Shown one piece after another: positions 8,641-16,884 of a DNA stretch of 64,000 nucleotides. The translations under genes were made by a program, and so were the position numbers. This DNA is from Saccharothrix sp. NRRL B-16348. Its GTDB lineage: Bacteria > Actinomycetota > Actinomycetes > Mycobacteriales > Pseudonocardiaceae. The first letter of the stretch is position 1. Every line of letters begins with the position of its first letter. The stretch covers positions 62,001 to 126,000 of the forward strand of contig NZ_LGED01000068.1 of assembly GCF_001280085.1 (NCBI RefSeq), read 5' to 3'. The notes beneath the pieces are model-generated. The model was given only the letters and a program-made list of their open reading frames with translations. It had not been told where the DNA came from and searched no databases.

Positions 8641-8740
8641 GCGTTCGACACGCGCGTTCTGAACGTAGGACACGCGCGCGTGTCCTACGTTCGCGTTGGG
8701 CGTGTCGAACCTTCAGAACGCGCGTGTCGAACGTTCGCGT
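8621..8740. repeat. Nested inverted-repeat element with a perfect 32-bp palindrome
   Basis: Outer arms of 21 bp (8643-8663 and 8712-8732) are perfect inverted copies. Inside them 8661-8692 is a perfect 32-bp palindrome centred on CGCG/CGCG. The 11-mer GTTCGACACGC occurs twice in direct orientation (8621, 8643) and its complement GCGTGTCGAAC twice (8700, 8722). The first copy lies within the 3' end of the kinase-like gene. The form is that of a REP/MITE-like intergenic repeat or a large cruciform. It is not a normal terminator because there is no T-run. Confidence 0.8.
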
Positions 8741-9065
8741 TGCGCACCGTGGAGTCCGGTTATCCTACCCCGGTGGCGAAATGTGAAACATGAAAACCGG
8801 GGGATTACCCACCGAGACACTTCCTCAGGTTTCGCGCGAGAACATGGCACGCACGAGGTAAACAACTTCCCGATCCGGTGATCGGCCTTCTCCTTCTATT
8901 GCGATCGGCGCATCATGGTGACCGGTCGCTGCAGACGGATGAGGCTCGGCCGATCCGTACTGGACCAGTCGATCATCGATCACCACGGTCGGAAGGAATG
9001 CAAGGTCCGCTTCGATTGGCAAGATCTTCGGGATTTTCGCGGGAACGGCGCCGGCGCTGGGTGCG
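8741..9065 (+). other. Non-coding stretch before the I36-like gene
   Basis: Base composition is visibly less GC-rich than elsewhere. A weak stem (CCCCGGT 8768-8774 with ACCGGGG 8796-8802) and a strong Shine-Dalgarno-like GGAAGGA (8991-8997) are visible. From 8943 to 9065 the frame of the next gene is open and reads like a signal peptide, but it holds no ATG, GTG or TTG. No other gene is supported. Confidence 0.5.
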
Positions 9066-9389
9066 ATGTTGCCCGCCACCGCCACCGCCACCGCCGACAC
9101 CGGAGCGCGAACGGAAGCGCAGGTCGCGCAGGAATGCGGTGATGACAGCCTGTGTCTCTACCGACTGCCGTACTTCCACGACCAGTTCATCGAGGTTGAG
9201 TGTCCGCCCGCCGGACGTTGCTACAACCTCCCGGGGGGTGAGCACGCCCGGTCGGTGCTCAACAATACCTATGCCTACGTGGAGTTGTTCGGCGGTTTCA
9301 ACTGTGAAGACTCCGAATCGTTCGTGATCGTACCGCATTCGGACCACGAGGAAGTGCCTCCTCGGCGCAGCTTCAGGGCGCACTGCTGA
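9066..9389 (+). CDS. Small secreted cysteine-containing protein, peptidase inhibitor I36-like
   Basis: The first usable start gives 107 aa. The core, CLYRLPYF near residue 29 and then SVLNNTYAYVELFGGFNC, resembles peptidase inhibitor family I36 (SMPI-like), which shows the pattern FCLY…S.V.NNT….LY….C. Five Cys residues in the mature part suggest extracytoplasmic disulfides. In-frame codons upstream (9015-9065: IGKIFGIFAGTAPALGA) together with the first residues (MLPATATATA) make a convincing signal peptide, yet there is no canonical start codon there. Either translation begins at a rare ATT (9015, with AAGG 9 bases upstream), or a small deletion has damaged the 5' end. Inhibitor function is inferred. 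Confidence 0.6.
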   Translation: MLPATATATADTGARTEAQVAQECGDDSLCLYRLPYFHDQFIEVECPPAGRCYNLPGGEHARSVLNNTYAYVELFGGFNCEDSESFVIVPHSDHEEVPPRRSFRAHC

Positions 9390-9424
9390 TCCACGACCAG
9401 TCGGTCGTCGGAAGTTCCCGGTAG

Positions 9425-9494
9425 CCCACGCGGCCCTTGATCGATCGCTTCCATCCCGGTGACCGCCGGGGAGATCGATCAAGGGCCGCGTGGG
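9425..9494. terminator. 22-bp perfect inverted repeat between convergent genes
   Basis: Arms 9425-9446 and 9473-9494 pair perfectly over 22 bp around a 26-base loop. They lie between the I36-like gene (+) and the ROK repressor (-), so a bidirectional terminator is the simplest reading, although there is no T-run. In the flanks 9390-9424 and 9495-9684 I see no gene. Confidence 0.55.
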
Positions 9495-9684
9495 TCGACA
9501 GTCGCATTGAAGGGCATTGCAGTTGGGTGACATCGGCAACGCCATTGCCGGAGGCACTACTTCTTGTCAACGCAATTCATGACAGTGAAGTGCAGATTTC
9601 CATCGGTGCCGAGATCGTGGCCAAGGCGCACATCGGAGGGCGTGGCTCCTCAGTCCGGCTGGTTGGCACCCCGTCTTCAAACGC

Positions 9685-10860
9685 TCAGGACAGGGCGGTG
9701 GTCACGTAAGGGTCCGGGTCGGCGAGGATCGCGCGGACGGCGGTGGTCGCGGCGCCCCGCATCGCGGCCTCGGCCCCCAACGACGAGGCGACCACCCGGA
9801 CGGGTGACCACTCGGCGCTGACCACCCGGCGGTCCAGCTCCGCGTGCAGCGGCTCCTGCAGCCACGGCTCCAGCCGGGCGTACGTGCCGCCCAGCACCAC
9901 CGTCGGCAGGTCCAGCAGGTTCACCGCGCCGGACAGCGCCACGCCCAGCCACCGCGCCGCCGAACGCACCGCCGTCGTGGCCGTCCGATCGCCCGCGGCC
10001 AGCCGGACCAGCAGCTCCTCCACCCCGGGCACGCCCGCCGCGCGCACGATCTCGTCCTGCCCGGCCAACCGCTCCAGGCACCCCCGCGACCCGCACGCGC
10101 ACTGCGGCCCCCGAGGGTCGACGGACAGGTGCCCGATCTCGCCGCCGAACCCGGACACGCCCTCGAACAGCGCGCCGCCCACCACGATGCCCGCGCCGAT
10201 GCCGATCTCACCGGAGATGTGCACGAAGTCCGCCGCCACGCCCCCGTGCCACAGCTCGGCCAGCGCGGCGAGGTTCGCCTCGTTGCCCACGAGCACCGGC
10301 ACGTCCAGCGCGAGTCTCCGGGTCAGCTCGCCCCGCACGTCCACCTCGCGCCACCCCAGGTTCGGCGCGACCCGCAGCGACCCGCCGGCCACCTCCACCA
10401 GGCCCGGCACGGCCACGCCCACCCCGCCGATCGGCACGTCCTTCTTCGCCGCCGTGCGCACCGCCGTCGCGACCTTGGCCAGCACGCGGGCGGGGGAGGA
10501 GGCACGATTGTCGCTGGGCCGCACCCACCGCGCCCGCACCCGCCCGGTGAGGTCGACCAGGCACGTGGCCAGGTAGTCGACCCCGATCTCCACGCCGAGC
10601 CCGTGCGGCCCGGTCGGCGACAGGTGCAGCGCCGTGCCCCGCCGCCCGGGACCTGATCTGGCCTGCGCCTCGCCCTCGGCCACGAGCCCGGCGCCGATCA
10701 TCCGGTCGACGAGGCTGGACACGGTGGCCTTGGTCAGGCCGGTGCGGGCGGCCACGGCCGCGCGCGACGACCCGGGCGTCTCGGCGATGGCGTCGAGCAC
10801 GAGTGCGGAGTTGTGCCGTCGCACGGTGTGCTGGCTCGCGGGCTGCGGTCTGGACACCAC
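9685..10860 (-). CDS. xylR: ROK family xylose-operon repressor
   Basis: This 391-aa ROK protein has an N-terminal winged helix ([20 protein letters not shown], about residues 35-54) and a sugar-kinase-like ROK domain. The ROK zinc signature is intact: GGEIGH followed by [10 protein letters not shown] near residues 240-262. It is transcribed divergently from xylA-xylB with a 58-base gap that holds a dyad operator, the layout of actinobacterial XylR. It should repress xylAB until xylose binds. GTG 10860 is used; GTG 10857 is equally possible. Confidence 0.9.
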   Translation of the reverse strand: MVSRPQPASQHTVRRHNSALVLDAIAETPGSSRAAVAARTGLTKATVSSLVDRMIGAGLVAEGEAQARSGPGRRGTALHLSPTGPHGLGVEIGVDYLATCLVDLTGRVRARWVRPSDNRASSPARVLAKVATAVRTAAKKDVPIGGVGVAVPGLVEVAGGSLRVAPNLGWREVDVRGELTRRLALDVPVLVGNEANLAALAELWHGGVAADFVHISGEIGIGAGIVVGGALFEGVSGFGGEIGHLSVDPRGPQCACGSRGCLERLAGQDEIVRAAGVPGVEELLVRLAAGDRTATTAVRSAARWLGVALSGAVNLLDLPTVVLGGTYARLEPWLQEPLHAELDRRVVSAEWSPVRVVASSLGAEAAMRGAATTAVRAILADPDPYVTTALS

Positions 10861-10882
10861 TGGATCCTAGCGGCTGAGTGCG

Positions 10883-10905
10883 ATAAGTTCAGGCATCAAA
10901 CTTAT
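10883..10905. promoter_or_regulatory. Candidate XylR operator
   Basis: ATAAGTT-N9-AACTTAT is a perfect 7-bp dyad in the short divergent region between the ROK repressor and xylA. It is strikingly AT-rich for this genome. It ends one base before the xylA ribosome binding site TGGAGG, so binding would block both genes. Confidence 0.75.
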
Positions 10906-10918
10906 TGGAGGTGCCCTC

Positions 10919-12055
10919 GTGGACAAGTTCAGCTTCGGCCTGTGGACGGTCGGCTGGCCGGGACGCGACCCGTTCGGCGACGCGACCCGCCCCCCGCTGG
11001 ACGTGCCGTTGGCGGTGCGCAAGCTCTCGGAGCTCGGTGCGTGGGGCATCACGTTCCACGACGACGACCTGTTCCCCTTCGGCTCGGACGCGGCCGAGGT
11101 CGGCAAGCGGGTCTCCGCCTTCCGGGCGGCGTTGGACGAGACCGGCATGGTCGTCCCCATGGTGACCACCAACCTGTTCACCCACCCGGTGTTCAAGGAC
11201 GGCGGCTTCACCAGCAACGACCGCACCGTGCGCCGGTTCGCGCTGCGGAAGGTGCTGCGCAACCTGGAACTGGCCGCCGAGCTCGGCGCGGAGACCATCG
11301 TGATGTGGGGTGGCCGCGAAGGCTCGGAGGTGGACGCGGGCAAGCCCGTGGCCGCCGCCCTCGACCGCTACCGCGAGGCCGTCGACACGGTCGCGCAGTA
11401 CTCGATCGACCAGGGCTACGGCTTCCGCTTCGCGCTGGAGCCCAAGCCGAACGAGCCGCGCGGCGACATCCTGCTGCCGACGATCGGCCACGCGCTGGCG
11501 TTCATCTCGACGCTCGAGCACCACGAGCTGTTCGGCGTGAACCCCGAGGTCGGCCACGAGCAGATGGCGGGCCTCAACTTCGTGCACGGCATCGGCCAGG
11601 CGCTGTGGCAGGGCAAGCTCTTCCACATCGACCTCAACGGTCAGAAGGGCCCGCGCTACGACCAGGACTTCGTGTTCGGCCAGGGCGACCTGCTGTCCGC
11701 GTTCTTCCTGGTCGACCTGCTGGAGAACGGCGGCTACGAAGGCCCCCGGCACTTCGACTACAAGCCGCTGCGCACCGAGGACTTCGACGGCGTGTGGGAG
11801 AGCGCCGCGGCCAACATGCGCACCTACAAGATCCTGCGCGAGCGGGCGGCGGCGTTCCGCGCCGACCCCGAGGTGCAGGAGGCGCTGAAGTACAGCGGCG
11901 TGTACGAGCTGGCCGAGCCCACCCTGGACGAGGGCGAGTCGATCGCGGACTTCCTCAAGGGCGAGGACGTCGACCCGACCGTGGCCGCCGAGCGCGGCTT
12001 CGGCTTCGTGCGCCTGGCGCAGTTGGCGACCGAGCACCTGCTGGGCGCGCGCTGA
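10919..12055 (+). CDS. xylA: Xylose isomerase
   Basis: This 378-aa cytoplasmic enzyme converts D-xylose to D-xylulose using divalent metal. Length and start ([17 protein letters not shown]) match the short class I isomerases of Streptomyces. Recognisable elements are [13 protein letters not shown] with the catalytic His, the metal-site region [18 protein letters not shown], and [19 protein letters not shown] 10919 follows GGAGG (10907-10911) by 7 bases. The stop overlaps the xylB start by one base (TGATG), so the pair is translationally coupled. Control is by the divergent ROK repressor. Confidence 0.97.
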   Translation: MDKFSFGLWTVGWPGRDPFGDATRPPLDVPLAVRKLSELGAWGITFHDDDLFPFGSDAAEVGKRVSAFRAALDETGMVVPMVTTNLFTHPVFKDGGFTSNDRTVRRFALRKVLRNLELAAELGAETIVMWGGREGSEVDAGKPVAAALDRYREAVDTVAQYSIDQGYGFRFALEPKPNEPRGDILLPTIGHALAFISTLEHHELFGVNPEVGHEQMAGLNFVHGIGQALWQGKLFHIDLNGQKGPRYDQDFVFGQGDLLSAFFLVDLLENGGYEGPRHFDYKPLRTEDFDGVWESAAANMRTYKILRERAAAFRADPEVQEALKYSGVYELAEPTLDEGESIADFLKGEDVDPTVAAERGFGFVRLAQLATEHLLGAR

Positions 12056-13434
12056 TGGCGCTCGTCGCGGGCGTCGACTCGTCCACCCAGTCCTGCAAGG
12101 TTGTGGTCCGCGACGCGGACACCGGCGCCCTTGTTCGGCAAGGGCGTGCGGCGCACCCGACGGGCACCGAGGTGCATCCCTCCGCCTGGTGGGACGCGCT
12201 CCAGACGGCCATCGCGGACGCGGGCGGCCTGGACGACGTGGCCGCCGTGTCGGTGGCCGCGCAGCAGCACGGCATGGTGACGCTCGACGAGGCCGGCGAG
12301 GTGGTGCGGCCGGCGCTGCTGTGGAACGACACCCGTTCCGCGCCGGCGGCGGCCGACCTCACCACCGAGCTGGGCGGCCCGGACCGGTGGGCGGAAGCGA
12401 TCGGCAGCGTGCCGGTCGCCTCCCTCACGGTGACCAAGCTGCGGTGGCTGGCGGCCAACGAGCCGGAGTCGGTCGCCCGCACCGCGGCGGTCTGCCTGCC
12501 GCACGACTGGCTGACGTGGAAGCTGGCCGGCGGCACGTCCCTGGACGCGCTGACCACCGACCGCAGCGACGCCAGCGGCACGGGGTACTGGTCACCGTCC
12601 ACAGAGGACTACCGGCCGGACCTGCTCGAACTGGCCCTGGGCAAGGTCGTCGCGCTGCCGCGCGTGGTCGGCCCGGCGGACCTGGTCGACGGCCGGTTCG
12701 GCGCGGGCGCGGGCGACAACGCGGCGGCGGCCCTCGGCGTGCAGGCGCAGCCGGGTGACGTCGTGGTGTCCATCGGCACGTCCGGCACGGCGTTCGCGCG
12801 CTGGCCGAACCCCGTCGCCGACGGCACCGGCATCGTCAACGGCTTCGCCGACGCGGAAGGCGGCCACCTGCCGCTCGTGTGCACCCTGAACGCGTCACGG
12901 GTGCTCACGTCGACGTCGTCGGTGCTCGGGGTCGACCTGGCCGACTTGTCGGACCTGGCCCTGCGCGCGCCGGCGGGCGCCGACGGTCTCGTGTTCGTGC
13001 CGTACCTGGAGGGGGAGCGGACGCCGAACAAGCCCGACTCCACCGGCGCCCTGCACGGCATGAGGCTCGACACCATGACCCCGGCGCACCTGGCGCGCGC
13101 CGCGGTCGAGGGCCTGCTGTGCAGCCTGGCGGACGCGATCGACGCGTTGCGGGCGCTCGGCATGCCGGTCACCCGGGTGCTGCTGATCGGCGGCGGGGCC
13201 CGGATGCCCGCCGTGCAGCGGCTCGCGCCCGCGGTGTTCGGCTGCCCGGTCCTGGTGCCGTCGCCGAGCGAGTACGTGGCCGACGGCGCGGCCAGGCAGG
13301 CGGCGTGGGCGGTCAGCGGTGCGGACGCACCGCCGCACTGGTCGGAACTGGCGTCGACCTCGGTCGAGGCCGAGCCGACCCCGTGGGTGCGGGACCGCTA
13401 CGCCTCGGCGCGCGACCTGACCGTCAACCGCTGA
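12055..13434 (+). CDS. xylB: Xylulokinase
   Basis: This 459-aa FGGY kinase phosphorylates xylulose to xylulose 5-phosphate, feeding the pentose phosphate pathway. The N-terminal [10 protein letters not shown] phosphate loop, the QQHGMV motif, SIGTSGT and the C-terminal [13 protein letters not shown]-binding stretch are present, with the expected order and length. ATG 12055 overlaps the xylA stop; the frame stays open far upstream inside xylA, but that is a GC-rich shadow. A strong terminator follows. Confidence 0.96.
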   Translation: MALVAGVDSSTQSCKVVVRDADTGALVRQGRAAHPTGTEVHPSAWWDALQTAIADAGGLDDVAAVSVAAQQHGMVTLDEAGEVVRPALLWNDTRSAPAAADLTTELGGPDRWAEAIGSVPVASLTVTKLRWLAANEPESVARTAAVCLPHDWLTWKLAGGTSLDALTTDRSDASGTGYWSPSTEDYRPDLLELALGKVVALPRVVGPADLVDGRFGAGAGDNAAAALGVQAQPGDVVVSIGTSGTAFARWPNPVADGTGIVNGFADAEGGHLPLVCTLNASRVLTSTSSVLGVDLADLSDLALRAPAGADGLVFVPYLEGERTPNKPDSTGALHGMRLDTMTPAHLARAAVEGLLCSLADAIDALRALGMPVTRVLLIGGGARMPAVQRLAPAVFGCPVLVPSPSEYVADGAARQAAWAVSGADAPPHWSELASTSVEAEPTPWVRDRYASARDLTVNR

Positions 13435-13442
13435 CGCAAGCC

Positions 13443-13478
13443 GAAGGGGGCGCCTCCGGCCGCGGAGGCGCCCCCTTC
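13443..13478. terminator. Bidirectional terminator between xylB and the APH-like gene
   Basis: A 16-bp perfect stem (GAAGGGGGCGCCTCCG with its complement at 13463-13478) and a 4-base loop lie between two convergent genes, 1-9 bases from each stop. Confidence 0.85.
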
Positions 13479-13479
13479 G

Positions 13480-14364
13480 CTACGGCGCGTCCCCGAGCAC
13501 TTCCTCGATCACCCGCCGTGACTGCTCGTCGCCGTTGGCGAGCGTGATGAGGGCCTTCCACAGCGCCCACCCGCGGGCCCGCTCCCACGTCGCGTCGTCC
13601 AACCCGACCGCTTCGCGGAAGACCCGCCGGCTCTCACCCGAGAACATGGTCCACGCGATCACCAGGTCGCACGCCGGATCGCCGACACCGCACCCGCCGA
13701 AGTCGATCACGGCGGTCAGCTTCCCGCCGTCGACCAGCAGGTTCCCGCTCGCGATGTCGCCGTGGAACCACACCGGCGGCCCGGACCACTCCGGCGTGCG
13801 CAGCACGTCTTCCCACACGGCGGCGGCCCTGCCGACGTCGATCCGACCCTCCAACGCCGCCAACGCCCGCCGCGTCCCGTCGTCGTAGTAGCCCGGCGAC
13901 GTGCCCCGGTAGAAGCTGTGCGCGCCCGCCCGCGGCCCGTCCGTCGCGTCGATGCGCCGGAGAGCGCGGAGGAAATCGGCGATCGAGACCGCGAACGCCA
14001 CCATGTCCTCGATGCGCTCCGGCGACGCCGTCCGCCCGTCCAGCCAACGCCGGACCGACCAGGGGAACGGGTAGCCCTCGCCCGGCACGCCCACGGCCAG
14101 CGACTCGGGCACCGGCACCGGCAACGACAGGGCGAGGACAGGCAGCCACGTGTGCTCCTTCTCCACCGCCGGCGCGTAACCCTCGCCGGTGGGCAGCCGC
14201 ACCGTCATGTCGTCGCCCAGCCGGTACGTGCGGTTGTCCCACCCGTCGACCTCGACCGGCGTCACCGGCAGCCCCGCCCACCGCGGGAACTGGCTCGCGA
14301 GCAGCCGCCGCACCAGCCCGGCGTCGACACCGGCACGACCGTCGGGCGGAGAGATGTCAGCCAT
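13480..14364 (-). CDS. Aminoglycoside phosphotransferase-family protein
   Basis: This 294-aa protein has the APH/choline kinase fold. The Brenner motif is WFHGDIASGNLLV (catalytic Asp near residue 205), followed by the metal-binding AVIDFGGCGVGDPACDL. ATG 14364 follows GGAGG with normal spacing. Members phosphorylate small molecules, sometimes antibiotics, but many chromosomal copies have no known substrate and no resistance role can be claimed. It converges on xylB. Confidence 0.85.
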   Translation of the reverse strand: MADISPPDGRAGVDAGLVRRLLASQFPRWAGLPVTPVEVDGWDNRTYRLGDDMTVRLPTGEGYAPAVEKEHTWLPVLALSLPVPVPESLAVGVPGEGYPFPWSVRRWLDGRTASPERIEDMVAFAVSIADFLRALRRIDATDGPRAGAHSFYRGTSPGYYDDGTRRALAALEGRIDVGRAAAVWEDVLRTPEWSGPPVWFHGDIASGNLLVDGGKLTAVIDFGGCGVGDPACDLVIAWTMFSGESRRVFREAVGLDDATWERARGWALWKALITLANGDEQSRRVIEEVLGDAP

Positions 14365-14401
14365 CCCGCGAGCCTCCCGATCACCCCACGTGCCGGGCAA
14401 C

Positions 14402-14426
14402 GCATTTTCCCGCCCGCCGCGGGTAA
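14402..14426 (+). promoter_or_regulatory. SigB/SigF-like promoter of the flavodoxin-like gene
   Basis: GCAT (14402-14405), 15 bases, then GGGTAA (14421-14426), 38 bases before the ATG. It fits the actinobacterial stress-sigma consensus GNNT-N14-16-GGGTA. Confidence 0.5.
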
Positions 14427-14463
14427 CCCGGCGGTTGGCCGACCGGATGCGGAGGTGCCCGTG

Positions 14464-15075
14464 ATGAGGGCCGTGGTGCTCAACTGCTCGTTGAAGAAGT
14501 CGCCCGACACGTCCAACACGCAGCTGCTGGCCGACGTCGTGGTGAAGGCGTTGGAGCAGCATGACGTCGACGTGCGGACGTTCCGGGTGGCGGACCACGA
14601 CGTGCCGCCGGGCGTCGTCACCGACCTGGGTGACGGCGACGAATGGCCCACCCTGCACGACGAGCTGCTGAACGCCGAGATCCTCGTCATCGCCACGCCG
14701 ACGTGGGTCGGCCACCCGTCGTCCATCGCGCAGCGCGTGATCGAGCGGATGGACGCGATGATCTCCGAGCAGGACGACGAGGGCCGCCCGGTCGCGTACA
14801 ACCGGGTGGCGGGCGTCGTGGTGACCGGCAACGAGGACGGCGCGCACCACGTGATCAGCGAGGTGGCCGGCGCGCTCGGGGACATCGGCTACACCATCCC
14901 CGGCCAGGCGTGGACCTACTGGAACATGGGCCCCGGTCCGGGCCCGAACTACCCGGACACCGTCCACGGCCACGACTGGTCGAAGAGCACGGGCGAGGCG
15001 ATGGCCGCGAACCTCCACGCCGTGGCCCAGGCGCTGGCGAAGTCCCCGATCCCGGCCCCGCCGTCGAGCAGCTGA
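14464..15075 (+). CDS. Flavodoxin / NAD(P)H-dependent FMN reductase-family protein
   Basis: This 203-aa flavoprotein-like protein has an N-terminal phosphate-binding loop for FMN (LNCSLKKSPDTSNTQ, residues 6-20) and the ATPTWVGHPSS loop typical of the WrbA/flavodoxin-like fold. It probably acts in cytoplasmic redox chemistry with an unknown partner. ATG 14464 sits 8 bases after GGAGG; GTG 14461 directly before it is an alternative. A stress-type promoter lies upstream. Confidence 0.85.
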   Translation: MRAVVLNCSLKKSPDTSNTQLLADVVVKALEQHDVDVRTFRVADHDVPPGVVTDLGDGDEWPTLHDELLNAEILVIATPTWVGHPSSIAQRVIERMDAMISEQDDEGRPVAYNRVAGVVVTGNEDGAHHVISEVAGALGDIGYTIPGQAWTYWNMGPGPGPNYPDTVHGHDWSKSTGEAMAANLHAVAQALAKSPIPAPPSSS

Positions 15076-15078
15076 CCC

Positions 15079-15822
15079 CTACGGCCGGCCGTCGAGGTAC
15101 ACGCAGGACAGCAGGGCCAACGCGAACGACAGCGCGGCAGCGGAGTCGTCCGGACGCGGCGGCCTGGTCCCGCGCACCACGTCGGACGCCAACCGGTGCA
15201 CGAACTCGCCCCTGATCGCCACGCGCGCCGGGATCACTTCCCGGCTGCGCAGCGTGTGCAGGCCGTCCAACGGGTCGTGGCCGTCCGTCTCGCGCGCGCC
15301 GATCGCCTCGATCAGCGCCCTGACCAGCCCCTGGGTCGCCGCGTGCGCCCCGGTCGCGTGGGCGGCGCAGGCCGATTCGTAGAGCGAGACCAGATCCGGC
15401 GGTGCGGACGCCGTCAACGGGTTGAAGGGCGGCACGCCACCCGACTGGATGTAGACGGCGCCGCCGTGGGAGACGATGTGCGTCTCGGACACCTGAGTGT
15501 GCCGACTGGCCGGCAGGCCGAGTTCCGAGCCCAACTCCTCGGCGCGGTCGTTGAGCCCGAGGCGTTCGCTGTCGATCATCTCGTAGAGCTTGCGGAAGCG
15601 GTCGACGTCCCCGTCGAGCGCGAGGACGATGTCCTCGACGACCGACCAGCTCGGGATCCGCCCGGAGATCAAGACGTTGTGGATCGTCGACTTGCTGCGG
15701 TTGGACCGGTCGGACAGGTGCTGCATCGACGGCCGGTCGCGGGAGGTGTAGAGGACGCGCAGCTCGTCCAGGAGCCGCCTCTCCGACTCCTTGTGGTCGT
15801 TCGTCGGCCGTAGATCCGTCAT
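15079..15822 (-). CDS. Helix-turn-helix protein of unknown function
   Basis: This 247-aa protein has an N-terminal XRE-like HTH (MQHLSDRSNRSKSTIHNVLIS, about residues 33-53, with SKSTIH as recognition helix). The C-terminal part is largely helical with no recognised enzyme motif. Similar HTH proteins are abundant in Streptomyces and Pseudonocardiaceae, where several control development or signalling. ATG 15822 has GGGAGAG upstream. A perfect 20-bp palindrome in the divergent gap may be its own operator (inference). Confidence 0.7.
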   Translation of the reverse strand: MTDLRPTNDHKESERRLLDELRVLYTSRDRPSMQHLSDRSNRSKSTIHNVLISGRIPSWSVVEDIVLALDGDVDRFRKLYEMIDSERLGLNDRAEELGSELGLPASRHTQVSETHIVSHGGAVYIQSGGVPPFNPLTASAPPDLVSLYESACAAHATGAHAATQGLVRALIEAIGARETDGHDPLDGLHTLRSREVIPARVAIRGEFVHRLASDVVRGTRPPRPDDSAAALSFALALLSCVYLDGRP

Positions 15823-15881
15823 CGCACTCTCCCGTGTTGCCGGTTCGGCATGCGTCAGCGTACCGTTGTTCGCAGCGTTCG

Positions 15882-15901
15882 CGAATGTTCGCGAACATTC
15901 G
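15882..15901. promoter_or_regulatory. Perfect 20-bp palindrome, candidate operator
   Basis: CGAATGTTCGCGAACATTCG reads identically on both strands. It sits in the 93-base gap between the HTH gene (-) and a small membrane protein gene (+), 14 bases before the latter's GTG. Confidence 0.65.
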
Positions 15902-15915
15902 GTGGGGAGGGTGTC

Positions 15916-16074
15916 GTGGTCGACTGGCGACTGATCGCTTTAGTGGTGGTCTTCCTGGGGTTCACCTTGTTCGCCCGCAAGAGGGAGGACTGGGTGCAGC
16001 CGATCCTGGTGGGTGTCGCCATGGCAACGCTGTTCGGCGGCCTGCTGTTCCTCGGCATCCCCCTGATCAGGTAG
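15916..16074 (+). CDS. Small two-helix membrane protein
   Basis: This 52-aa protein has two hydrophobic segments (LIALVVVFLGFTLFA and ILVGVAMATLFGGLLFLGIPLI) joined by a charged KREDW loop. GTG 15916 follows GGAGG by 5 bases. The start is next to the 20-bp palindrome, so it may be controlled by the divergent HTH protein. No family is recognised. Confidence 0.65.
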   Translation: MVDWRLIALVVVFLGFTLFARKREDWVQPILVGVAMATLFGGLLFLGIPLIR

Positions 16075-16097
16075 AGCCGCTCGGGTCGAGGGGCCGC

Positions 16098-16838
16098 TCA
16101 GATGTGCGACAGCGCGAACGCGCTGAGGAACCCCGCCACCGTCACCAGGCCCACCAGCAGGTGGGCGTCGTCGAACGCCTCCGGGATCATGGTGTCGGCG
16201 ACCATCGACAGGATCGCCCCGCCGGCGAACGCCGTGATCGCGGCGAGCCACTGGGGCGGCGCGTCGGCCAGCAGCCCGTAGCCTGCCATCGCCGCCAGGC
16301 CGCTCACGACCGCGATCGAGGTCCACAAGCCGAACACGTACCGCCGCGACCGGCCGGCCCGCCGCATGCCCGCCGCCGACGACAACCCCTCCGGCACGTT
16401 GCTGACGAACACCGCCGCCACGGTCACCGCGCTCACCCCGCCGCCGCCGAGCAGGCTCGCCCCGATCACCACCGACTCCGGGATGCCGTCCAGCAGCGCG
16501 CCGACCGCGATCGCCGTGCCCGACCCGCTCCGCTCCGACTCCGACGGCTGCAACCCGCCCGACCGCTTGCGGTGCCGCGCGCCGCGCTTGGCCAACGCCA
16601 CGTTCGCCGCCGTGTAGACCAAGGCGCCGAGCGCCGCGCCGGACGCTGTGGGCAGCAGCCCGCCCAGCTCGTGCGCCTCGTCGATCAGGTCGAACGACAC
16701 CGCGGACAGCAGCACACCGCTGCCGAACCCCATCACGCCGGCGACCACGCCGCGCGGCACCCGCGCCAGGTAGCCCAAGAGCGCGCCGACCAGCAGCGCG
16801 GACCCGGCCAGCAACCCCCACCCCGCCGCCTGGAACAC
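16098..16838 (-). CDS. ZIP-family metal transporter
   Basis: This 246-aa integral membrane protein has about eight hydrophobic segments and the ZIP metal-site motifs in the centre (DGIPESVVIG and SNVPEGLSSA, equivalent to the HxxPE/HNxPEG helices). A His-containing basic loop (GARHRKRSGG) separates the first three helices from the rest. It would move divalent metal such as zinc across the membrane. GTG 16838 follows GGGAGG by 4 bases; a longer frame would run into the divergent epimerase gene. Confidence 0.85.
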   Translation of the reverse strand: MFQAAGWGLLAGSALLVGALLGYLARVPRGVVAGVMGFGSGVLLSAVSFDLIDEAHELGGLLPTASGAALGALVYTAANVALAKRGARHRKRSGGLQPSESERSGSGTAIAVGALLDGIPESVVIGASLLGGGGVSAVTVAAVFVSNVPEGLSSAAGMRRAGRSRRYVFGLWTSIAVVSGLAAMAGYGLLADAPPQWLAAITAFAGGAILSMVADTMIPEAFDDAHLLVGLVTVAGFLSAFALSHI

Positions 16839-16849
16839 CCGGCCTCCCG

Positions 16850-16875
16850 GTGTCGCACCCGGCCCACGCGGGTAC
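16850..16875 (+). promoter_or_regulatory. SigB/SigF-like promoter of the epimerase gene
   Basis: GTGT (16850-16853), 16 bases, then GGGTAC (16870-16875), 10 bases before the ATG, implying an almost leaderless message. Confidence 0.5.
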
Positions 16876-16884
16876 CCGACCGGC

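Noticed and set aside
8621..8740. CRISPR array
   Set aside because: The repeats are short, partly inverted and unevenly spaced; there are no unique spacers and no cas genes.
8696..8881. Short plus-strand frame after the repeat element
   Set aside because: It begins inside the inverted repeat, has no ribosome binding site and no recognisable features.
10813..12054. In-frame upstream extension of xylB through xylA
   Set aside because: The extension is the +2 frame of xylA; xylulokinase begins at ATG 12055, which overlaps the xylA stop.
13480..14364. Antibiotic resistance gene (aminoglycoside phosphotransferase)
   Set aside because: Only the fold is supported; chromosomal relatives of this kind usually have no resistance role.
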